A stretch of 64,000 nucleotides of DNA. Source: Herbaspirillum sp. meg3. GTDB lineage: Bacteria; Pseudomonadota; Gammaproteobacteria; Burkholderiales; Burkholderiaceae_D. The stretch covers positions 3,968,001 to 4,032,000 of the forward strand of contig NZ_CP022736.1 in assembly GCF_002257565.1 (NCBI RefSeq). The letters are read 5' to 3'. How positions within the stretch are numbered: position 1 is the first letter of the stretch; the number at the start of each line of letters is the position of its first letter. Both the position numbers and the translations under genes were made by a program. The notes beneath the pieces are model-generated. The model searched no databases. It worked only from the letters and a program-made list of their open reading frames with translations, and was not told where the DNA came from. Shown here piece by piece: positions 45,338 through 53,200 of the stretch.

Positions 45338-46024
45338 ATGTCTTATAAATTTATCGCCGGGTTACTACTATCCGCTTTCGCCTCGACAGCCAGCGCACAA
45401 AGCCCCGCCAACATCGCCGCCACTGCCGCATCGACTGCCTACAATCAGGACAATCAAGGCAATATTGCACGCAGTCAATATGGACTCTGCTGGCGCACGG
45501 GCTACTGGACGCCCTCCAATTCCGTCACTGGCTGCGATGGTGATTTGACGCCACCGATCGCCAACCCCATCGCACCGGCGTTGGTCAGTAATCCTGCCGC
45601 CCTCACCCCTACGGAACAGCATGCCTCGGCCAATCCGGAAAATTGCAATTTTGCCGTCACACTCTCCGGTGATCAGACTTTCGGCTTTGGCATGACCGAT
45701 TTAAACAGCGCAGCCAGCCGCATTCTCAATAAGGAAGTCGTGGAAAGACTGAAAACCTGCGATCAGATTGCCAGCATCAAAGTAACCGGCCATGCCGATC
45801 GGATTGGCTCTCAGAAACATATTCAGGAAATCTCACTCAAACGAGCAGAGGCAGTTTCGGACTTTCTGAAGAGCAAAAATATTTCCGCTCCGATAGAAAT
45901 CGTCGGTGCAGGCAACAATGAGCCCATCAGCCACTGCTCCGAAAAACTTGCAAACAAGAAATTAACAAGCTGCCTATCACCTGACCGGCGTGTGGTTATT
46001 TCTGTGCAAGGGCATGAAAAATAA
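45338..46024 (+). CDS. OmpA-family outer-membrane protein, divergent copy
   Basis: A 228-residue exported protein. The signal peptide is MSYKFIAGLLLSAFASTASA. A short region carries RSQYGLCWRTGYW, then a Pro/Ala linker (about 80-100), then a C-terminal OmpA peptidoglycan-binding domain (about 110-225) with GHADRIGS, the RAEAVSDFL helix and SPDRRVVISV. It resembles the next gene in layout and in the SxYGLCWxT motif but is otherwise divergent, pointing to an old duplication. The role is anchoring the outer membrane to peptidoglycan. Confidence 0.85.
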   Translation: MSYKFIAGLLLSAFASTASAQSPANIAATAASTAYNQDNQGNIARSQYGLCWRTGYWTPSNSVTGCDGDLTPPIANPIAPALVSNPAALTPTEQHASANPENCNFAVTLSGDQTFGFGMTDLNSAASRILNKEVVERLKTCDQIASIKVTGHADRIGSQKHIQEISLKRAEAVSDFLKSKNISAPIEIVGAGNNEPISHCSEKLANKKLTSCLSPDRRVVISVQGHEK

Positions 46025-46305
46025 GGTTTTTTAGGCAAAAATTAGCTTTTTTGGCAACTCATGTAAGGTGTTCATAGAGGCAAACGTCTTGTTACCAAAA
46101 AACAACAGAGTATTAAAAACGTTGATTGGACTATTTGGCAACGTTCGCCGATTGCACCAGCCTGTGGCAGAATGGCGGCTAAGTTCATTGCATGGCCCCT
46201 GCAAAGGGACGTGTGACGACCTGAACACATGATATTATTCGTTTTTTTGATGTCGTAATTTTGTAGCGCAGTTTATCTGCGGATATCTCACCCGAGAGGA
46301 GAAAC

Positions 46306-46926
46306 ATGAACAAATTAGCAAAACTCGTCTTCGCTGCTGCGTCCGCAGCCATCGCTCTGTCTGCGACTGCACAGGAAATCAAGGACATCAAGGTCCGTCC
46401 AAACAGCCTGTACTTGCAAGATGGTCGTGACGTTGTAACCCGCAGCGGCTACGGTCTGTGCTGGCAAACTGCATTTGTTAACGGCCCTTGCGAAGAAGCG
46501 CCTGCTCCAGTTGCTGCTGCTGCTCCTGCTGCTGCTGCTCCAGCCGCTGCTCCTGCTGCTGCACCAACATCGGAAAAAGTTACCTACGCTGCTGATGCAT
46601 TCTTTGACTTCGACAAGGCAGTCCTGAAGCCAGCCGGTAAGGCTAAGCTGGACGAACTGGTTACTAACCTGAACGGTCTGAACCTGGAAGTCATCATCGC
46701 TGTTGGTCACACTGACTCCGTCGGTTCGGTTGCTTACAACCAAAAACTGTCGGTTCGCCGCGCTGAATCGGTCAAGGCATACCTGGTTTCCAAGGGTGTT
46801 GAAGCTAACCGCGTCTACACTGAAGGTAAGGGCAAATCGCAACCAGTCGCAGACAATAAGACTGCAGCTGGCCGCGCCAAGAACCGCCGCGTTGAAATCG
46901 AAGTTGTTGGTACACGTAACAAGTAA
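46306..46926 (+). CDS. ompA: OmpA-family outer-membrane protein
   Basis: A 206-residue OmpA-like protein. A signal peptide (about 1-21, ATA cleavage) is followed by RSGYGLCWQTAFVNGPCEE, then an Ala/Pro-rich linker at about 64-83. The C-terminal OmpA domain has VGHTDSVGSVAYNQKLSVRRAESVKAYL and NRRVEIEVVG. The strong ribosome-binding site GAGAGGAGAAAC and a large terminator suggest high expression. A beta-barrel is absent; it is the short Pal-like OmpA type common in Burkholderiales. Confidence 0.92.
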   Translation: MNKLAKLVFAAASAAIALSATAQEIKDIKVRPNSLYLQDGRDVVTRSGYGLCWQTAFVNGPCEEAPAPVAAAAPAAAAPAAAPAAAPTSEKVTYAADAFFDFDKAVLKPAGKAKLDELVTNLNGLNLEVIIAVGHTDSVGSVAYNQKLSVRRAESVKAYLVSKGVEANRVYTEGKGKSQPVADNKTAAGRAKNRRVEIEVVGTRNK

Positions 46927-46950
46927 TTACCAGCACGCGATTTTCAATCG

Positions 46951-46980
46951 AAAAAAACCCCGCTTCGGCGGGGTTTTTTT
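46951..46980 (+). terminator. intrinsic terminator of ompA
   Basis: AAAAAAACCCCGC-TTCG-GCGGGGTTTTTTT: a 13-bp stem with a stable UUCG tetraloop and T7 in the 3' arm. Confidence 0.95.
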
Positions 46981-47037
46981 ATGGAAATTTGTTTTGTCTC
47001 GGACAGCAAGCCGATTGCTTCGGCTATCATTCATCCT

Positions 47038-47733
47038 ATGAATGCCGATCCTCTAGAACTGCAAAAATTTAGCGATCTCGCCCATCGTTGGTGGGATCCC
47101 ACATCCGAATTTCGTCCCTTGCACGAAATCAACCCTCTTCGCCTTGAATGGATCAATGCCCGAGCGGCACTGTCCGGCAAGAATGTGGTCGATATCGGCT
47201 GCGGCGGCGGTATCCTCGCCGAATCCATGGCGCGCAAAGGCGCTAAAGTTACCGGCATCGACCTCTCCGAAAAAGCGCTGAAAGTTGCCGACCTGCACGG
47301 CATGGAATCCGGTGTGCAAGTTCGCTACGAAAAAATTGCCGCAGAAGATCTCGCTGCACGCGAAACCGGACAATTCGATGTCGTGACTTGTATGGAAATG
47401 CTGGAGCACGTTCCCGATCCGGCCTCCATCGTACGGGCCTGCGCCGCCCTCGCCAAACCGGGCGGTCATGTGTTCTTCTCCACATTGAACCGCAATCCGA
47501 AGGCGTATTTATTCGCCATTCTGGGTGCCGAGTATCTACTGCGCATGCTGCCAAAGGGCACGCACGATTACGCCAAGTTCATTACGCCAGCCGAACTGGC
47601 ACGCTTCATCCGCGAAGCAGATCTGGAACTCGACGGCGTCAAAGGACTCTCCTACAATCCTCTGACCAAACTGTATTCGATCAATCAGGATACCAGCGTC
47701 AACTACATGGTGGCTTGCCGCAAGCCGCTATAG
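47038..47733 (+). CDS. ubiG: ubiquinone O-methyltransferase
   Basis: A 231-residue SAM-dependent methyltransferase that performs both O-methylations of ubiquinone synthesis. The SAM motif VVDIGCGGGILAESMARKGA lies near residues 50-69. The N-terminus (LQKFSDLAHRWWDPTSEFRPLHEINPLR) is characteristic. An upstream ATG at 46981, right on the ompA terminator, is in frame but rejected because the conserved start is MNADPLELQKF. It is likely co-transcribed with gph. Confidence 0.95.
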   Translation: MNADPLELQKFSDLAHRWWDPTSEFRPLHEINPLRLEWINARAALSGKNVVDIGCGGGILAESMARKGAKVTGIDLSEKALKVADLHGMESGVQVRYEKIAAEDLAARETGQFDVVTCMEMLEHVPDPASIVRACAALAKPGGHVFFSTLNRNPKAYLFAILGAEYLLRMLPKGTHDYAKFITPAELARFIREADLELDGVKGLSYNPLTKLYSINQDTSVNYMVACRKPL

Positions 47734-47816
47734 TCGCTCTGGCTGCCCCAGCCGCTGGCAGATACGTGGCCACGATCAACCGGGCCACGTCCCCACAACA
47801 ACAACACTCATCCACA

Positions 47817-48476
47817 ATGTCTCTGAAGAAGCCACGCGCAATCCTGTTCGACCTCGACGGCACACTCGCCGATACCGCTCCGGACCTTGCCGAAGCCGTC
47901 AATGCATTGCGCGCGGATCGCGGCCTAGAACCAACACCTTATGAATTGCTGCGTCCCGTCGCATCAGCAGGCGCGCGCGGTCTCATCGGCGCCGCCTTTG
48001 GTATCAAGCCCGACGACGCAGCGTATGAAGAATTGCGCGTCAGCTTTCTGAACCGTTACGAAGCAAACCTGGTCGTCAAAAGCAAACTGTTCGACGGCAT
48101 CCTCGATCTGCTGAAGCAACTGGAAGCACAAGGGCTGGCCTGGGGCATAGTTACCAACAAGGCCTCTCGCTTCACCGATCCGCTGGTGCCGCAAATCGGT
48201 CTGGGTCACGCCGGCTGCATCGTCTCCGGCGACACAACGCCGCATACCAAGCCACACCCCGCACCGCTGCTGGAAGCCGCGAGCCGCCTGCAACTGCCTG
48301 CAGAAGATTGCTGGTACGTTGGCGACGACCTGCGCGACATCCAGGCCGGGCGTGCCGCCGGCATGCAAACCGTGGCAGCAGCCTGGGGTTATTGCGGCCA
48401 CGCCGAACCTGCATCCTGGGAAGCCGATGCACTGTTACATGACCCGCTGCACTTGCTTGACCTGATCAAGTCATAA
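47817..48476 (+). CDS. gph: phosphoglycolate phosphatase
   Basis: A 219-residue HAD-superfamily phosphatase. Motif I FDLDGTLADTAPDL (residues 9-22) has the nucleophile D10. The GIVTNKA motif II and the DVRDI-type GDDLRDIQAGRAAGM motif IV are present. It removes phosphate from 2-phosphoglycolate. Pairing with ubiG (84-bp gap) is a common betaproteobacterial order. The open frame begins far upstream, inside ubiG, so ATG 47817 is chosen for its match to the HAD start. Confidence 0.93.
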   Translation: MSLKKPRAILFDLDGTLADTAPDLAEAVNALRADRGLEPTPYELLRPVASAGARGLIGAAFGIKPDDAAYEELRVSFLNRYEANLVVKSKLFDGILDLLKQLEAQGLAWGIVTNKASRFTDPLVPQIGLGHAGCIVSGDTTPHTKPHPAPLLEAASRLQLPAEDCWYVGDDLRDIQAGRAAGMQTVAAAWGYCGHAEPASWEADALLHDPLHLLDLIKS

Positions 48477-48613
48477 TCGTCATAGTCTTATTCGTCGCAT
48501 TTATTGCAATTGCAGCGCAGCCGGAAGATCGCTTCCATCCGACTTACGGCCACATCAAAATATATTGAAGGCGCTTGCTTGCCGCAAGTGCACTTCTTCA
48601 CGAGGAAACGATC

Positions 48614-51600
48614 ATGGCGAATCATCCCCGTCCTGCCTGGCAACTGCGCACACTGCGCTGGTCCGCATACATCATCACCGTTCTGCTGCTGCTCGCATTA
48701 ATCAGCTGGCTGGCACTGCCATCGCTGGTCAAGAAAATTGCCGCCGAACAGACTCAGGCAAAAATCGGACGCAAACTCGACATTGGTGAAGTCAGCTTCA
48801 ACCCCTTCATCCTTGCCCTGCGCGTACAGGATGTCACGCTCTATGAGCCTGATCAGAAAACCGCTGCATTCAGCGCCAAAGAACTGGTGGTCAATGCCTC
48901 CGCCACTTCCCTGCCGCGGCTGGCTGCCATCCTCGATGAAGTCAAAATGGTCGATCCCAAGGTCCATATCGTCCGCCTGAGCGACGAAGGCATCGGCCGC
49001 TATAACTTCTCCGACATCATCGACCGCATTCTCGCCATGCCAAAAAGCGAAGGAGAAACCTTCTTCTCGCTGGCCAACCTGCAACTGCAGAATGGCGCCA
49101 TTCTGTTCGACGACAAAGTCACGGGCAAGACCATCGACATCCGCACACTTAACATCGGTGTCCCCTTCGTATCGAACTTGCCACGCAATGTGGACACCTT
49201 CGTCCAACCGATCCTGTCGATGACCGTCAACGGCACGCCATTTTCGCTTAAAGGCCGCAGCAAACCGTTCGCCAGCTCGCTCGACACCACGCTGGCCATC
49301 GACATCGACAAGCTGGACCTGGCGAGCTATATACCATTCGTCCCGGTTGATCTGCCGATTAAACTGGAGAGCGCCAAACTCACCACACAGCTTGACCTGA
49401 CCTTCAGCCGCGACAAAGACAAACCGCAAATCGCACTCGACGGCGACATAACGCTGGCAGATATCTCGGTGCAGGAAAAAAATGCGGCGCAATTGCTGAA
49501 AGCAGGTTCTATCGCGGCAAAAATCAACAAGCTCGATCTGGTCAAACTCAGCGGTGTCATTGATCAGGTCACCATCGACAAGCCCGAAATATGGGCAGAG
49601 ATGAACAGCAAAGGTGAAATCAACTGGACCCGCATCGGCAAAAACAACGCCAAGCCTGCCGCGAAAAAGAAATCGGCAATCCCGGACGGCATCAAGCCAG
49701 TTGCAGCTGCTACAGCAATAGCCACACCTCCTGCTACCCCGGCACCTGCGACGACAGACACCAAACCCGCAGCAACCGCACCAGCCATCACCGTTCGTAA
49801 ATTGATCGTGCGAAACGGCAGCGTCAAATGGACGGACGACGCCAACGCCTCGCCACGCCAGATTGTCCAGCTGGAAAAAATCACCATCGACGCTGAAGAA
49901 ATCTCCACCGTCGCTGATGCCAAACCCGCCAAGATCGTCTTGTCGCTGACTGAAAACGGCCATGGTGAAATCGGCTTCAACGGCGAAGTTGCGGCCCTCA
50001 AAGGCAACGTCAACGGTAACGCAACGCTGAAAGCCGTACAGTTGAGCGGCTACCAGAATTATCTGAACCGCTCCCTCAATGGCGCGCTCAGCGGCAAAGT
50101 CTCCGGCCAAACCGACGTGCAAATTGCCGGCAGCATGGTCAAGCTTGGCAAACTCGGTATTGAGGTAAGTGACCTGAAGCTCGCCCCAAAAGCTAAATCT
50201 GCCACCGCCGTCATCGGCGCCAAGAGCATCGCACTGGACAACGCATCAATCGATCTGCAGGCGCGCAAAGCAGAAGCGGATGCATTCCGCATTGCCGGCC
50301 TGAACGGCGACCTCCGACGCGACGCCAAAGGTGTATTGAATCTGCAAGACTTGCTCGCCACCTCCACCAATTCCACCACGTCCAGCAAGACGGCTAACAC
50401 CGCAGACACACCCACCAAAGCTCAGTCCGCCACAAAGACCACGCCCGCCGCCGGTTCGACCACCACAGCCTGGCAAGCAAAGTTGCGCAGCCTTGCGATC
50501 ACCGACAGCGCCATCGCCTACGAAGACAGCGCCACCACGCCAACGCAAAAACTGCGGGCCGAAGGCATCAACCTGAAGATCGACAATCTCTCCAGCCTGC
50601 TGGATCAGACCATGAAGATCTCACTGCAAACCCAAGTCAACAAGAACGGCAAACTCAATGTCACTGGGCAAGCGGCGCCACAGTTGAAGACGGTCGATCT
50701 CGCGCTGGACGCGCAAAATCTTCCGATCGCACCATTTCAGACTTACTTCACCGACTATCTGAATGTCACCCTCACCAGCGGTACGCTGAGCACCAAAGGC
50801 AAGCTCGCGCTGACGCCGCCGCTCAATAAGCAAACGCTGGCGCTGCAATATAACGGCTCGGCAAGCCTGAACAACTTCCGCGTACTCGACAAGCTGACTT
50901 CCAGCGACTTCCTTCGCTGGAGAACATTAAACCTGCAAGGCATCAACGCCAAAGTCGGTGGCAAACCGGTCGTCTCTCTGGAGAAAATCGCTCTCTCCGA
51001 TTTCTACGCACGCGCCATCTTGTCCGATCAGGGCAAGCTGAATCTGCAAGACATCGTCGTCTCCAAAGACCAGCCACCAAGCTCCGTCACGACACCGGCG
51101 AGCAGCGACGGCAAGCCGTCCACCACGGTCGCAAAAACCACCACCTCGACAGCCCCGGTCACACCTGCAGCACCGGATCCGAATGCACCGGTTATCCGCA
51201 TCGGTCAGACGGTTCTGCAAGGCGGCAACGTCAACTTCACCGACAACTTCGTCAAGCCCAACTACACCGCCAACATGACCGGTATGGGCGGCACCATCGG
51301 CAGCATCGCCTCCGACAAGCCCGAGCCAGCCACCATCGACCTGCGCGGCAAGATCGACAACGATGCGCCGCTGCAGATCTCCGGCTCGCTCAACCCCTTG
51401 TTCAAACCGATGTTCCTCGATGTCAAAGCCAGCGCCAACGGCGTACAGCTGCCGCGCCTGACACCATATTCAGCCAAGTACGCCGGCTACCCAATCACCA
51501 AGGGCAAGCTGTCGATGGATGTGCAATACAAAATTGAAAACGACAAGCTGGTCGCGCAAAACGACGTACGCATCGAGCAACTGACCTTTGGCGATCACGT

Positions 51601-52390
51601 TGACGGCCCCAACGTCACCAAACTGCCAGTCATGCTTGCCGTATCGCTGCTCAAGGATCGCAACGGCACAATCAATCTCAACCTGCCGATTTCCGGCTCT
51701 CTGTCCGATCCGCAGTTCTCGATCGGCGGCATTATCATGCGTGTGTTCGTCAATCTGATCGTCAAGGCCGTTACCTCCCCGTTTGCCTTGATCAGCTCGA
51801 TGTTCGGCGGTGACAGCGACGCCGGCGAACTGAGCTACATCGAATTTGAACCCGGCTCATCGGAACTGACTGACGACATCCGAAAGAAACTCGACACCCT
51901 CGGCTACGCCCTGCATCAACGTCCGGCACTGAAGATCGATGTCATGGGCAGGGCCGATCCAGCCGTCGACGATATGGGCCTGCGCCAGGAACTTCTGAAC
52001 CGCAAGATGCGTGCGTTCAAGCGCAAGGACATCATTGAAAAAGAAGGCCAGCCCTCCGGCAAAGATCTGCAGATCAATGAAGCGGAGCGCACCAAGTATA
52101 TGGAAAAGGTCTACAAGGACGAAAAGTTCAAGAAGCCGCGCAACGTCGTCGGCCTGACCAAATCGTTGCCACCGGAAGAAATGCAAAAGTTGATCGTCGA
52201 CAACACCACGATCACTGAAGACGACTTGCGCAATCTCGCACAGCGCCGCGCCGACCTGATTCGCAACTACCTGCAGGATCAAAGCATCATCTCAGCCGAC
52301 CGGATCTTCCTGATTGCCCCGAAGCTCAACGCCGACGGCATCAAGGACAAGGGCAAGACCAGCCGCGTCGAGCTGACTTTGCAGCAGTAA
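48614..52390 (+). CDS. DUF748/AsmA-like large envelope protein
   Basis: A 1258-residue protein with one N-terminal membrane segment (about 14-36). A very long periplasmic region of AsmA/DUF748 type follows (repeated beta-strand blocks such as LQLQNGAILFDDKVTGKTIDIRTLNIGV). Two Ala/Thr/Pro-rich linkers lie near residues 350-395 and 825-855. The C-terminal 180 residues contain an OmpA-like segment (FEPGSSELTDDIRKKLDTLGYAL and MGRADP). AsmA-like proteins are thought to bridge the periplasm for phospholipid transport to the outer membrane. GAGGAAACG precedes ATG 48614. Confidence 0.85.
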   Translation: MANHPRPAWQLRTLRWSAYIITVLLLLALISWLALPSLVKKIAAEQTQAKIGRKLDIGEVSFNPFILALRVQDVTLYEPDQKTAAFSAKELVVNASATSLPRLAAILDEVKMVDPKVHIVRLSDEGIGRYNFSDIIDRILAMPKSEGETFFSLANLQLQNGAILFDDKVTGKTIDIRTLNIGVPFVSNLPRNVDTFVQPILSMTVNGTPFSLKGRSKPFASSLDTTLAIDIDKLDLASYIPFVPVDLPIKLESAKLTTQLDLTFSRDKDKPQIALDGDITLADISVQEKNAAQLLKAGSIAAKINKLDLVKLSGVIDQVTIDKPEIWAEMNSKGEINWTRIGKNNAKPAAKKKSAIPDGIKPVAAATAIATPPATPAPATTDTKPAATAPAITVRKLIVRNGSVKWTDDANASPRQIVQLEKITIDAEEISTVADAKPAKIVLSLTENGHGEIGFNGEVAALKGNVNGNATLKAVQLSGYQNYLNRSLNGALSGKVSGQTDVQIAGSMVKLGKLGIEVSDLKLAPKAKSATAVIGAKSIALDNASIDLQARKAEADAFRIAGLNGDLRRDAKGVLNLQDLLATSTNSTTSSKTANTADTPTKAQSATKTTPAAGSTTTAWQAKLRSLAITDSAIAYEDSATTPTQKLRAEGINLKIDNLSSLLDQTMKISLQTQVNKNGKLNVTGQAAPQLKTVDLALDAQNLPIAPFQTYFTDYLNVTLTSGTLSTKGKLALTPPLNKQTLALQYNGSASLNNFRVLDKLTSSDFLRWRTLNLQGINAKVGGKPVVSLEKIALSDFYARAILSDQGKLNLQDIVVSKDQPPSSVTTPASSDGKPSTTVAKTTTSTAPVTPAAPDPNAPVIRIGQTVLQGGNVNFTDNFVKPNYTANMTGMGGTIGSIASDKPEPATIDLRGKIDNDAPLQISGSLNPLFKPMFLDVKASANGVQLPRLTPYSAKYAGYPITKGKLSMDVQYKIENDKLVAQNDVRIEQLTFGDHVDGPNVTKLPVMLAVSLLKDRNGTINLNLPISGSLSDPQFSIGGIIMRVFVNLIVKAVTSPFALISSMFGGDSDAGELSYIEFEPGSSELTDDIRKKLDTLGYALHQRPALKIDVMGRADPAVDDMGLRQELLNRKMRAFKRKDIIEKEGQPSGKDLQINEAERTKYMEKVYKDEKFKKPRNVVGLTKSLPPEEMQKLIVDNTTITEDDLRNLAQRRADLIRNYLQDQSIISADRIFLIAPKLNADGIKDKGKTSRVELTLQQ

Positions 52391-52458
52391 GACGGCATGG
52401 AAGCAGTTGAATAGGGGCGGGACTCTTGATAACCCGGCGAGCCGCCCCCATACTGAGT

Positions 52459-52464
52459 TATAAT
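52459..52464 (+). promoter_or_regulatory. -10 element of ssrA
   Basis: A perfect TATAAT 13 bases before the mature tmRNA 5' end. No good -35 at 16-18 bp spacing is visible, so only the -10 is called. Confidence 0.6.
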
Positions 52465-52476
52465 GCAGATCTGCAT

Positions 52477-52839
52477 GGGGCCGACTTGGTTTCGACGTGG
52501 GTTGCAAAGCAGCGCAGGGCATACCGAGGCCTGACTACCTCGTAAATACAATCAGACAAGATATAACTGCAAACGATAACTCGTACGCACAAGCGGCTTA
52601 ATACCCGCTTGCTCTACACTACTTCTTCCTTGGGGTAGGCTGGTAAAACAGCAGTAGAGTCATTTACAAGGAATCGCTTTGAATCGGGTCACTTGGTTCG
52701 AGGCTAAATCTAAGGTGACTCGCCTTAACGCAGCGTGCGCGTCCGCGTCGTTCGGGTTAAATCAAATGGCAGCGCTAAGTATGTAGAACTGTCTGTAGAG
52801 TGCTTGCGGACGCGGGTTCGATTCCCGCCGGCTCCACCA
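52477..52839 (+). ncRNA. ssrA: transfer-messenger RNA (tmRNA)
   Basis: A 363-nt tmRNA that rescues stalled ribosomes with SmpB. The 5' GGGGCCGACTTGGTTTCGACG and the 3' GGTTCGATTCCCGCCGGCTCC followed by ACCA form the tRNA-like half, with a paired acceptor stem and a TTCGATTC T loop. The internal tag frame starts with GCA at 52569 and ends with TAA at 52599-52601. It encodes ANDNSYAQAA, a typical ANDxxYA start but an unusual AQAA end. The -10 box TATAAT is at 52459-52464. The last 24 nt are duplicated at 57485-57508. Confidence 0.97.
52569..52601 (+). CDS. tmRNA proteolysis tag ANDNSYAQAA
   Basis: Tag codons GCA AAC GAT AAC TCG TAC GCA CAA GCG GCT then TAA. The resume codon GCA adds the first alanine of the tag after the alanine carried by tmRNA. 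The C-terminal AA, needed for ClpXP recognition, is kept, while the position usually occupied by Leu is Gln. Confidence 0.85.
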   Translation, partial: ANDNSYAQAA

Positions 52840-53200
52840 AAACACGGTAGTACGAAAGACCATCGAAGACCACGTAAAACATTGATGCCAAATGTTTTTA
52901 CGTGGTCTTTTTTGCTTTAGGCGATGGTCTTTCGTTGTATTTAATTGTCTCTGGCTTAGCGCGTATTCAGCACGGAGTCGGCACGTTGCACTGCGGCGGT
53001 CTTCACCATGGCAGTTGCCCAATGTCAGCCCCCCCAAGCGCGTGACGTCGTTGCGCGTCAACCATTGCGACGGCTTGAATGTCGACGTCAATACATTCAC
53101 GTTGACCAGGACTGCGCAGATGCTCTGTCGGATTCGACTGTGATAGAGAAACGAAGAAGCCCTTAGGGGTGTAGCGCCTCGAATTCAGCCTCTACCAAGC
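52840..53200. other. gap after ssrA with nested hairpin, no gene
   Basis: 361 bp between ssrA and the stop of the Sel1-repeat gene. The first part holds the nested inverted repeat at 52853-52934. The rest, 52935-53200, shows no convincing gene on either strand. Leftward open frames here continue antisense into the tmRNA 3' half. Confidence 0.5.
52853..52934 (+). terminator. nested double hairpin after ssrA
   Basis: An outer perfect 13-bp pair (CGAAAGACCATCG at 52853-52865 and CGATGGTCTTTCG at 52922-52934) encloses an 18-bp inner hairpin: AAGACCACGTAAAACATT at 52866-52883 pairs with 52891-52909, with one bulged T. The inner hairpin is followed by T6 and works as a strong intrinsic terminator of ssrA. 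The function of the outer pair is unknown. Confidence 0.75.

Noticed and set aside
46981..47037. N-terminal extension of ubiG from ATG 46981
   Set aside because: It would start on the ompA terminator without a ribosome-binding site; the family start is MNADP at 47038.
52762..53100. Minus-strand frame running through the tmRNA 3' end, with SRRESNPRP wording
   Set aside because: This is the well-known spurious translation of the complement of a tRNA/tmRNA 3' end; it overlaps ssrA and has no support.
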